Below are positions 1 through 5,470 of a stretch of 5,470 nucleotides of DNA, in pieces. The translations under genes were made by a program, and so were the position numbers. The stretch comes from Chlamydia trachomatis. Lineage in GTDB: Bacteria > Chlamydiota > Chlamydiia > Chlamydiales > JAAKFR01. The stretch covers positions 1 through 5,470 of the forward strand of contig CAMAUB010000104.1 in NCBI GenBank assembly GCA_945861315.1, written 5' to 3'. The notes below the pieces were generated by a model, which saw nothing but the letters and a program-made list of their open reading frames with translations, was not told the origin of the DNA and made no database searches. Position 1 is the first letter of the stretch. Each line of letters opens with the position of its first letter.

Positions 1-33
1 GTTTCAGATGCGGAAGTTATTCCTTTACGAGCC

Positions 34-366
34 CTAAGCTGGTGTGCTAAGCATGAGGCGATGGCCTAGATAAAGTGAGGTTGGAAGGGGTGAGCCTGAA
101 TGGTTGACTCCTTCAACTCTTTGATAGTCATTACTCAGCTGAGAGGCTCTGATCTCATGCTGGCGCACAGCCTGCCGGCGGTCAATCTTCCGAGAGATTC
201 TACCCTGGCGGCGAATATCTTCCCCATAGTGCTGCATTGCTTGGACAACGACTTGCATGACAAACAACTGCACAATAACTATCAAGGGAACCAAATCTTT
301 TCTCTTAGAAGGCAGGCTGAGGATTGGGCGTGGGATGACTGAATCTAGATTTATAAAATTAACCAT
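34..366 (-). CDS. Hypothetical protein, 110 residues, one hydrophobic segment (uncertain gene)
   Basis: I do not recognise this protein. It begins with a polar, proline-containing stretch (residues 1-24), followed by a strongly hydrophobic run (about 25-44, LVPLIVIVQLFVMQVVVQAM). Next comes a very basic, probably helical stretch (about 49-85, with RRQGR, RKIDRRQ and QHEIR), and then a tail rich in Ser, Pro and Leu. One membrane segment or a buried helix followed by a cationic amphipathic helix would fit. It lies 31 bases downstream of the 227-residue gene on the same strand, so the two could be co-transcribed. Against it: the start at 366 has GAAGG only one base away, too close for a normal ribosome site; a TTG at codon 25 preceded by AAGAG is an alternative start. 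An 80-codon frame is also open on the opposite strand (100-342). The region is richer in G+C than its surroundings. Coding status is therefore unsettled. Confidence 0.42.
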   Translation of the reverse strand: MVNFINLDSVIPRPILSLPSKRKDLVPLIVIVQLFVMQVVVQAMQHYGEDIRRQGRISRKIDRRQAVRQHEIRASQLSNDYQRVEGVNHSGSPLPTSLYLGHRLMLSTPA

Positions 367-397
367 ACCTTCATTATGCCTTAAATAATTATTAAGA

Positions 398-1081
398 TCA
401 AGTCAATATCATCTGAGCTAGGAGCTGATCGTTTGGTGCAGTGGCACTTGCTATCGCCACCTGCATCCGCGGAGCAAGCTCTCTGCAGCTGTCTAGATCA
501 TCCATCTTTTGGGCAGCTCTATAGATAAGAGCCATCGCCCAGGCTGTAAAATCTCTTCTAGGAATTGTCTCGATCGCATCGCTTAGATTTTCCTTACCTG
601 TCCATAGTTTGAGCTTTTGAAGAAGATCCCTATACACCCCAGCGTCCTTTGCTTGAGCTGCAGCTGATATGCCAAGAGCAAAAGCCCATTGAACGTTATC
701 CTGCTCCCTCTCTTCTGTTTTGGCCTGTAGATCCTCGATTCCAGATAACATGTTCTCTTTACACTCTTGATACTCTTTTGAGTGAGCATAGTGAGCTGCA
801 AGGTAACCCCATGTCCATGTAGAGAAATTGTCCGATTTAGGTAGAAGAAGCAATTGCTTATGCACCACAGCTGCAATGTCATTTGCTCTATCTTTCTCCC
901 CCATGTCATCAGCCGCTACAATAACTCTGCCAAGTAGCCAAAGATTAAAGGAAGTGGGATCGTGAGTTTGTGCAAGAATTTTCTCTATAGCGGACGAATA
1001 GACTTTCTGATCTTTTTGCTTTGCACTAATCAAAAGAGGCATTGTTAGCTCATAAGCGCTCATTTGAATGGATTCTGACAT
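398..1081 (-). CDS. Hypothetical all-helical repeat protein (TPR-like solenoid), 227 residues
   Basis: I do not recognise the family. The sequence reads as almost entirely alpha-helical, with no signal peptide or membrane segment, so it is probably cytosolic. A tryptophan-centred unit recurs at W48, W89, W132 and W181 (spacing 41, 43 and 49 residues). Three copies have F three residues before W (F45, F86, F178). Gly or Ala follows at W+3 (G51, G92, A135, A184), and small residues, mostly paired alanines, lie about 6-10 residues after W (A56-A57, A95-A96, A140-A142, A189-A190). Each copy continues into a charged helix. This pattern suggests a stack of helical hairpins of the kind used for protein-protein contact; the TPR-like label is inference. 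The start is supported by AGAGAGA at 1087-1093 and by a good promoter at 1124-1152. The gene is divergent from hrcA and shares its regulatory region. Type III secretion chaperones and adaptor proteins often have such folds, but nothing here proves that role. Confidence 0.85.
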   Translation of the reverse strand: MSESIQMSAYELTMPLLISAKQKDQKVYSSAIEKILAQTHDPTSFNLWLLGRVIVAADDMGEKDRANDIAAVVHKQLLLLPKSDNFSTWTWGYLAAHYAHSKEYQECKENMLSGIEDLQAKTEEREQDNVQWAFALGISAAAQAKDAGVYRDLLQKLKLWTGKENLSDAIETIPRRDFTAWAMALIYRAAQKMDDLDSCRELAPRMQVAIASATAPNDQLLAQMILT

Positions 1082-1086
1082 AATTA

Positions 1087-1093
1087 TCTCTCT
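1087..1093 (-). promoter_or_regulatory. Ribosome binding site of the 227-residue gene
   Basis: On the minus strand AGAGAGA lies five to six bases before the ATG at 1081. It is purine-rich and only partly complementary to the 16S rRNA 3' end, but it supports this ATG over the internal Met at codon 7. Confidence 0.5.
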
Positions 1094-1123
1094 ATTAGAT
1101 ATTTTTAATACAATATTAGGTCT

Positions 1124-1152
1124 ATTTTATCTGAATTTGATCACTAAATCAA
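1124..1152 (-). promoter_or_regulatory. Predicted sigma70-type promoter for the divergent 227-residue gene
   Basis: Read on the minus strand there is TTGATT (1152-1147, four of six matches to the -35 consensus), a 17-base spacer, and TAAAAT (1129-1124, five of six matches to the -10 consensus). Transcription would start near 1117, giving a leader of about 35 bases before the ATG at 1081. This is the best-spaced promoter pair in the intergenic region. Its -35 box lies about 29 bases from the edge of CIRCE. Confidence 0.6.
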
Positions 1153-1180
1153 TCTTAAATAAAGTATTTACAGCTAGAAT
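1152..1180 (+). promoter_or_regulatory. Predicted promoter of the hrcA-grpE-dnaK operon
   Basis: TAGAAT at 1175-1180 matches the -10 consensus at five of six positions and directly abuts CIRCE, so the expected start point (about 1187) falls inside the left operator arm. The region 17 bases upstream (ATCTTA, 1152-1157) is a poor -35 box. A weak -35 is tolerated in some chlamydial promoters, but the upstream element is uncertain here. The placement relies mainly on the -10 box and its relation to the operator. Confidence 0.55.
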
Positions 1181-1207
1181 TCAGCACTCGTATCGCTCGA
1201 GTGCTAA
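1181..1207 (+). promoter_or_regulatory. CIRCE operator (HrcA binding site)
   Basis: The site is TCAGCACTC, nine bases, then GAGTGCTAA. The consensus is TTAGCACTC-N9-GAGTGCTAA: the right arm is perfect, and the left arm differs only at its second base (C for T). G1190 and C1198 extend the inverted repeat by one inner pair. The site directly follows the -10 box and lies upstream of hrcA, the usual arrangement by which HrcA blocks transcription of its own operon. This is the strongest regulatory call in the window. Confidence 0.97.
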
Positions 1208-1240
1208 AAACGCTTGACCTATAGAAGAGCCATCATTATA

Positions 1241-2389
1241 ATGGTGGCTATGTTTAGAAAATCCAAGAAAGAAGCGAGAGAATTTGAGGTGCTAATTGGC
1301 CTGATAGAGCTTTTTCTTGAACAGGGCAAACCTATTGGATCCAATACCTTAAAGGAAAATGGCTTTGCTAGCTTAAGCTCTGCAACAATTCGTAACTACT
1401 TCTGTGAGCTTGAGAAAAAAGGTCTTTTAACTCAACCTCATTCCTCAGGTGGGCGCGTTCCAACAAATGAAGCCTTTCGAGTCTATGCCCAAGAAGTTTT
1501 TGCAGCAGATGATCTATTCCCGGGTACTCAGAAAAAAAGCAATCATCTTATTAAGCTAGATACAAAAAATATTCATACTTATTTACAAAATGCTGCAGAG
1601 TGTCTCTCTGAGGTGATAGGATATGCCACCTTTCTCTCATCTGTGCGCTTTGATCACGACTTTATCCTGGAGATCAAACTAGTTGCTATCGATCATGGGC
1701 GTCTTCTTTGTGTGATTTTAACTGACTTTGGACAGATCTTAACTGAAGTTCTACCTATTTCTAAACGCTTAAGCTCTTTTGCTCTTAAAAGAATGGAAGC
1801 TCAGTTGCAATGGCAGATCAAAGGAGGCATCAAATCCGTTGACATCAGTTCTGAGGAAGAGAGCTTAGCTGGTATTCTTTATAATGAAATCATGGTGCGC
1901 TACTTGGTGCGCTATTCTAACTTTTCTGAAGATGACCTTTTCCGCACAGGCTTTTCACGCTTGCTAGCCTATCCTGAATTCAATGAAGCGGTCTCATTAA
2001 GCACCGGCCTCTCTCTTTTTGAGAATAGTGCGCATATGCGTCTTTTATTGAATGATTGTGTTCGAGAAGATCGCCTCCACTACTGGATAGGAAGTGATCT
2101 CGCTCCTTATGCAACAGCTGCTAAGGGGTGTTCTGTTGTTACCATCCCCTACTACATTGGAAATACCAAGGTTGGGGCTATTGGAATTTTGGGCCCCTGC
2201 AGAATGCCTTATAAAGAAGTTTTTGGAACGCTTAGGTTTTTTTCAGCTCTTATCACTAAAGCGCTTACAAAAAGTCTCACAAAGTTTAAACTATCTTTCC
2301 GACAGCCTCGCTCCCATACATCTATTTTACAACGAGAAGCGATTGTCGACCAAACAACTCAAAAATTATTAGAGGTAAAGCATGAATGA
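1241..2389 (+). CDS. hrcA: Heat-inducible transcription repressor HrcA (chlamydial type)
   Basis: HrcA is a dimeric cytosolic repressor that binds CIRCE and shuts off chaperone operons; in other bacteria the GroE chaperonin helps keep it active. Counting from the ATG at 1241 (382 residues), the winged-helix DNA-binding region spans about residues 14-80, with the recognition stretch LSSATIRNYFCELEKKGLL followed by the conserved wing GGRVPT at 70-75. The central and C-terminal parts carry the IPYY and GPCRMPYKEVFGTL signatures (the latter near 318-331). The last 33 residues, starting KLSFRQP, form a tail present in Chlamydia HrcA, where it has been reported to modulate repression; they are not part of the general HrcA core. 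The frame is also open from a TTG at 1214, but that has no ribosome site and abuts CIRCE. AGAAGAG at 1223-1229 favours the ATG at 1241; ATG at 1250 is a second candidate. The gene overlaps grpE by 8 bases. Confidence 0.96.
   Translation: MVAMFRKSKKEAREFEVLIGLIELFLEQGKPIGSNTLKENGFASLSSATIRNYFCELEKKGLLTQPHSSGGRVPTNEAFRVYAQEVFAADDLFPGTQKKSNHLIKLDTKNIHTYLQNAAECLSEVIGYATFLSSVRFDHDFILEIKLVAIDHGRLLCVILTDFGQILTEVLPISKRLSSFALKRMEAQLQWQIKGGIKSVDISSEEESLAGILYNEIMVRYLVRYSNFSEDDLFRTGFSRLLAYPEFNEAVSLSTGLSLFENSAHMRLLLNDCVREDRLHYWIGSDLAPYATAAKGCSVVTIPYYIGNTKVGAIGILGPCRMPYKEVFGTLRFFSALITKALTKSLTKFKLSFRQPRSHTSILQREAIVDQTTQKLLEVKHE
2371..2375 (+). promoter_or_regulatory. Ribosome binding site of grpE
   Basis: AGAGG lies six bases before the ATG at 2382, inside the last codons of hrcA. 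It fixes the grpE start and suggests independent initiation as well as coupling to hrcA termination. Confidence 0.75.
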
Positions 2390-2906
2390 GAAGGAGCAAG
2401 AGCAAAGTGTCGATCCGACCATAGAGCTCCAAGAAAAACTACGTGAATGTGAAGATAAATATATGCGCCTTTTAGCTGAATCTGAAAATGCACGTAAGCG
2501 GATGCAAAAAGAGCGACAAGAGCTAACGCAGTATGCAATTGAAAATACCCTCTCTGAGATCCTCCATCCTCTGGATAGTTTTGAACAAGCTCTCTCCTTT
2601 GCCGAACAATGCTCTGGAGAAGTGAAAAATTGGGCGATCGGCTTTGAGATGATTCTAGCTCAATTCAAGCAAGTGTTAGTCAATCATGGTATTGAAATGT
2701 ATAGCTCGTTAGGTCAACATTTTGACCCTCATTTTCATGAGGCAGTTGAAATGATTGAAACGACAGAACACAAACCTGGGTTAGTCGTCGAAGAGTGCGT
2801 TGCTGGATATAAGAAAGGGGAGCGCGCCATTCGTGTTGCACGCGTGAAAGTTGCAAAAGCCCCAGAAAAACAAGTTTCTAAAGAAGCAGGAGAAGAAAAT
2901 GAGTGA
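2382..2906 (+). CDS. grpE: Nucleotide exchange factor GrpE (DnaK co-chaperone)
   Basis: GrpE is a cytosolic homodimer that releases ADP from DnaK and so resets the chaperone cycle; its long paired helices can act as a thermosensor. The protein has 174 residues, somewhat shorter than E. coli GrpE (197), with a short acidic N-terminus. A long charged helix runs from about residue 13 to 57 and contains the family signature [16 protein letters not shown] (29-44). A second helical part follows (about 58-105). The beta-wing domain that contacts the DnaK ATPase begins near [12 protein letters not shown] (111-122) and continues through PGLVVEE and the [16 protein letters not shown] stretch (142-157), which is diagnostic. 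The tail is Glu- and Lys-rich and partly shaped by overlap with the dnaK ribosome site. The gene overlaps hrcA and dnaK by 8 bases each, so it is certainly co-transcribed with them under CIRCE control. Confidence 0.98.
   Translation: MNEKEQEQSVDPTIELQEKLRECEDKYMRLLAESENARKRMQKERQELTQYAIENTLSEILHPLDSFEQALSFAEQCSGEVKNWAIGFEMILAQFKQVLVNHGIEMYSSLGQHFDPHFHEAVEMIETTEHKPGLVVEECVAGYKKGERAIRVARVKVAKAPEKQVSKEAGEENE
2888..2892 (+). promoter_or_regulatory. Ribosome binding site of dnaK (decides the start)
   Basis: AGGAG lies six bases before the ATG at 2899, ideal spacing. The dnaK frame is open further upstream to a TTG at 2851, but that would add a 16-residue Lys-rich leader unlike any Hsp70, encoded wholly inside grpE. 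This site settles the start at 2899. Confidence 0.88.
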
Positions 2907-4818
2907 TAAAAAACGTTCAGGAAAAATTATTGGTATTGATCTTGGTACCACAAACTCTTGTGTTGCTGTTATGGAAGGTGGTCAAGCCAAAGTGATCACC
3001 TCTGCAGAAGGAACACGTACAACCCCATCAGTGATTGCCTTTAAAGGTGATGAACGCCTCGTTGGCGTCCAAGCAAAAAGACAAGCGGTTACCAACCCCG
3101 ATCGCACGCTCAACTCAACAAAGCGATTCATCGGGCGCAAATACAATGAAGTTGGATCTGAAATCAAAACAGTGCCCTTTAAGGTGACCTCAAATGATAA
3201 AGGTGATGTTGTCTTTGAAGTTGATGGAAAACACATAACGCCTGAAGAAGCTGGAGCTCAAATTCTTGCAAAAATGAAAGCGACTGCTGAAGCCTATCTT
3301 GGAGAAGAAGTTACAGAAGCTGTCATCACTGTTCCTGCCTATTTCAATGACTCGCAGCGCGCATCAACTCGCGATGCTGGACGTATTGCTGGTCTTGATG
3401 TCAAGCGTATCATCCCTGAACCAACTGCAGCAGCTTTGGCTTATGGCCTTGACAAAGAAGGTGATAAAAAAATTGCAGTTTTTGACCTTGGTGGTGGTAC
3501 ATTTGATATTTCAATTCTTGAAATTGGAGATGGAGTCTTTGAGGTGCTCTCTACTAACGGAGATACACACCTAGGCGGAGACGATTTTGACAATGCAATC
3601 ATCCACTGGATGCTCGCTGAATTTAAAAGAGAGCAAGGAATTGATTTAGCCAAAGATAAGATGGCACTGCAGCGTTTACGCGATGCAGCAGAAAAAGCAA
3701 AAATCGAATTATCTGGTGTTCCATCAACTGAGATCAACCAGCCATTTATTACGATGGATGCATCTGGGCCAAAGCACTTGGCGCTCACATTAACACGTTC
3801 AAAACTTGAAGAATTAACGCATAATCTAGTTGAACGCACAAGACAACCTTGCCTCAATGCTTTGAAAGATTCAGGCCTTTCTGCTGACAAGATCGATGAA
3901 GTGATTTTGGTGGGTGGAATGTCTAGAATGCCGATCGTTCAAGCAATTACAAAAGAAATTTTTGGCAAGGAGCCTCATAAAGGAGTCAACCCCGATGAAG
4001 TTGTTGCGATTGGTGCAGCGATTCAAGGGGGAGTTCTCTCTGGTGAGGTGAAAGATGTTCTGCTTCTTGATGTTATTCCTCTTACACTTGGTATTGAGAC
4101 ATTAGGTGGCGTAATGACTCCTCTTGTTGAAAGAAATACGACTATCCCAACTCAGAAAAAGCAAACCTTCTCAACTGCCGCTGACAATCAGCCAGCAGTA
4201 ACAATTATTGTCTTACAAGGTGAGCGCCCTATGGCAAAAGATAACCGAGAGATTGGCCGCTTTGATTTGACTGATATCCCTCCAGCTGCACGTGGCATGC
4301 CACAAATTGAGGTCGCCTTCGATGTTGATGCAAATGGAATTTTGCACGTCTCTGCAAAAGACAAGCAGTCAGGGAAAGAGCAGAAGATCCGCATTGAAGC
4401 TCAATCAGGTTTAACAGAAGCAGAAATCAAAGGCATGGTGAGTGATGCTGAGTCTCACAAAGCTGAAGATGAGAAACGTAAGAAAGAAATTGAAATAAAA
4501 AATGACGCGGAAGCACTTATTTTTAGAGCAGAAAAATCATTAAAGGATTATAAAGATAAGATTCCAGCACAGATTGCAGGCGAAATCCAAGGAAAAGTTG
4601 ATTCTGTAAAAAAATCTCTTGAAATAGGTGCGATTGATCAGATCCGTACAACATCTGATGCACTTAGTCAAGCAATGCAAAAAATTGGAGAAGCGATGCA
4701 ACAGGCAACTGGTGCTCAACAGCAAGCTGCAGCGGGTGCTCAAGAACAAGAAAAGAAAGGTGATGACGACATTGAGGAAGCTGAAGTTGAAGTCATCGAT
4801 GGCGAAAATGAAAAGTGA
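2899..4818 (+). CDS. dnaK: Molecular chaperone DnaK (Hsp70)
   Basis: DnaK is the ATP-dependent Hsp70 that binds exposed hydrophobic segments of unfolded proteins, working with DnaJ and GrpE in the cytosol. The 639 residues match the usual length (638 in E. coli). The ATPase domain shows phosphate loop 1 (GIDLGTTNS, 12-20), K75 in the STKRFIGR context, the Gram-negative-type segment around 80-120, [13 protein letters not shown] (171-183), phosphate loop 2 [11 protein letters not shown] (195-205, with T201 equivalent to E. coli T199), and the adenosine motif VGGMSRMP (338-345). The interdomain linker VLLLDV is at 387-392, followed by the substrate-binding beta domain (about 393-505) and the helical lid. 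A Gln/Ala-rich stretch (about 600-616) precedes an acidic tail ending [14 protein letters not shown], the flexible C-terminus typical of bacterial DnaK. No catalytic residue appears to be missing. The gene overlaps grpE by 8 bases, and dnaJ does not follow. Confidence 0.99.
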   Translation: MSDKKRSGKIIGIDLGTTNSCVAVMEGGQAKVITSAEGTRTTPSVIAFKGDERLVGVQAKRQAVTNPDRTLNSTKRFIGRKYNEVGSEIKTVPFKVTSNDKGDVVFEVDGKHITPEEAGAQILAKMKATAEAYLGEEVTEAVITVPAYFNDSQRASTRDAGRIAGLDVKRIIPEPTAAALAYGLDKEGDKKIAVFDLGGGTFDISILEIGDGVFEVLSTNGDTHLGGDDFDNAIIHWMLAEFKREQGIDLAKDKMALQRLRDAAEKAKIELSGVPSTEINQPFITMDASGPKHLALTLTRSKLEELTHNLVERTRQPCLNALKDSGLSADKIDEVILVGGMSRMPIVQAITKEIFGKEPHKGVNPDEVVAIGAAIQGGVLSGEVKDVLLLDVIPLTLGIETLGGVMTPLVERNTTIPTQKKQTFSTAADNQPAVTIIVLQGERPMAKDNREIGRFDLTDIPPAARGMPQIEVAFDVDANGILHVSAKDKQSGKEQKIRIEAQSGLTEAEIKGMVSDAESHKAEDEKRKKEIEIKNDAEALIFRAEKSLKDYKDKIPAQIAGEIQGKVDSVKKSLEIGAIDQIRTTSDALSQAMQKIGEAMQQATGAQQQAAAGAQEQEKKGDDDIEEAEVEVIDGENEK

Positions 4819-4831
4819 ATGGTAAAAGATT

Positions 4832-5470
4832 ATGATGTTAGCTACACTCCCTTTATATGTACGCGTGCTCCCTGAATCACCAGGGGGCAAAGCTAAAGTC
4901 CTCGCTGCGGTTGGTGTGATTTCGATCGCTCTTATAATTATTGCTGCAATCGGTACTAGTACGTGTGCCATTCCAATGGGTGTAAATGCAAGCTTTTTTA
5001 GCTTAGGCCTATTAGGGACGTGTCTGTTTTGTCAGACACTCCCTCTTTGCTGTCTCTATGTTTTAGCATCATTAGAAAATCAAACAATCCTTCATGGAAC
5101 TCGCCAAGCAGTTGGTCGTGAAAATCTTGTAACTTCCCTGCAAAAAGAACTTGTGAGGTATAGGGGCAACTGGGTAGAAGCTGTTTATCACTTGCTTCGC
5201 AAAAGCACTCGCCTTCCAAAAGAAAGTTCAGGAGAATGCCATGACCACCTACAAGTTGGGGGCACAATATTAACAGATGAGTGGCCAGATGAGCTCTCAT
5301 CACGAAGGTGCCTTTGTAAACCTTATGCCCTAAAGCTGAGAATTGAGGCAGGTTCTGATATAAAGGGCTCTTCAGACTTTACCCGCATTGTACAACAACT
5401 CAAAGATCGCTATGAGCAAGACATTAGTCATCCATTTTTCCTTATCCTTGAGCATCACCTTAGTGAAATT
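4832..5470 (+). CDS. Hypothetical membrane protein with two adjacent hydrophobic segments, 3' end outside the window
   Basis: The frame stays open for 213 codons from the ATG at 4832 (a second ATG follows at 4835) to the last base of the window. An in-frame stop at 4823 rules out an earlier start. I do not recognise the protein. Residues 1-22 are short and mixed. They are followed by a hydrophobic segment (about 23-47, VLAAVGVISIALIIIAAIGT at its core), a brief turn with P48, G50 and N52, and a second hydrophobic segment (about 55-79), rich in cysteine (C64, C67, C73, C74). The remainder, 80-213, is soluble and mixed in charge, with C136, C160 and C162 and a likely helical stretch (184-212). 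This is the bilobed hydrophobic layout seen in chlamydial Inc proteins, but any small two-span membrane protein could look the same. It begins 13 bases after dnaK with no obvious terminator between; the ribosome site is weak (GTAAAAG). Confidence 0.78.
   Translation, partial: MMLATLPLYVRVLPESPGGKAKVLAAVGVISIALIIIAAIGTSTCAIPMGVNASFFSLGLLGTCLFCQTLPLCCLYVLASLENQTILHGTRQAVGRENLVTSLQKELVRYRGNWVEAVYHLLRKSTRLPKESSGECHDHLQVGGTILTDEWPDELSSRRCLCKPYALKLRIEAGSDIKGSSDFTRIVQQLKDRYEQDISHPFFLILEHHLSEI

Noticed and set aside
21..26. AAAGGA on the minus strand as the ribosome site of a gene starting at the left edge
   Set aside because: No ATG, GTG or TTG follows on the minus strand before the window ends, so no start can be supported.
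34..52. Direct repeat CTAAGC (34-39 and 47-52) as a possible mobile-element or attachment site
   Set aside because: Six bases is too short, and there is no integrase, tRNA or transposase nearby to support it.
100..342. Plus-strand 80-codon frame with GGAAGGGG upstream of its ATG
   Set aside because: It overlaps the longer minus-strand frame, has no clear domain pattern, and stands alone between minus-strand genes. I keep it only as part of the finding on the GC-rich patch.
380..396. CTTAA/TTAAG inverted repeat as terminator of the 227-residue gene
   Set aside because: It is five A/T-dominated pairs with a seven-base A/T loop, too weak to call a terminator.
3441..3890. Minus-strand 149-codon frame inside dnaK
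   Set aside because: dnaK is certain here from its Hsp70 motifs; this frame is rich in Ser and Arg and has no domain pattern of its own.
4870..4885. Possible terminator after dnaK: CCCTG, loop AATCAC, CAGGG
   Set aside because: The stem has only five pairs and no T-run follows; it lies inside the downstream coding frame.
4540..4971. Minus-strand 143-codon frame rich in Phe, Leu, Ile and Cys
   Set aside because: It is antisense to the dnaK 3' end and the start of the downstream gene. Its hydrophobic composition is the mirror of the Lys/Glu/Gln-rich lid and tail of DnaK.
4998..5303. Minus-strand 101-codon frame
   Set aside because: It lies antisense to the plus-strand 4832 frame, which is longer, open to the edge, and has a coherent membrane-protein layout.

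Overview
The window carries the class I heat-shock operon of a member of the Chlamydiae, most likely a non-Chlamydiaceae ('environmental') lineage. Three things support this: the gene order hrcA-grpE-dnaK with no dnaJ following; an HrcA that ends in a tail beginning KFKLSFRQP, very close to the tail I recall for Chlamydia HrcA; and a DnaK with the N-terminal insert typical of Gram-negative-type Hsp70s. I place it at phylum level only; the genus cannot be read from this window.

Layout. Positions 34-366 (minus) hold a 110-codon reading frame that is plausible but uncertain, in a stretch clearly richer in G+C than the rest. Positions 398-1081 (minus) encode a 227-residue all-helical protein that I do not recognise; it contains a tryptophan-centred repeat. 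Positions 1082-1240 form a divergent regulatory region. Outward-facing promoters lie back to back there, and a near-perfect CIRCE operator (1181-1207) directly follows the -10 box of the heat-shock promoter. Then, all on the plus strand, come hrcA (1241-2389), grpE (2382-2906) and dnaK (2899-4818), each overlapping the next by 8 bases. From 4832 to the window edge runs an open frame of 213 codons with no stop. It starts 13 bases after dnaK and encodes a protein with two adjacent hydrophobic segments near the N-terminus and a soluble remainder. It is easily missed because its 3' end lies outside the window.

How the genes work together. HrcA binds CIRCE and represses its own operon; its activity in other bacteria depends on the GroE chaperonin. 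GrpE is the nucleotide exchange factor of DnaK. The DnaJ partner is not in the window. No convincing terminator separates dnaK from the downstream membrane-protein gene, so that gene may be transcribed with the stress operon. The core operon is ordinary. The parts worth a second look are the flanks: the repeat protein divergent from CIRCE, the uncertain small frame at the left edge, and the bilobed membrane protein after dnaK, whose layout resembles chlamydial inclusion-membrane (Inc) proteins.
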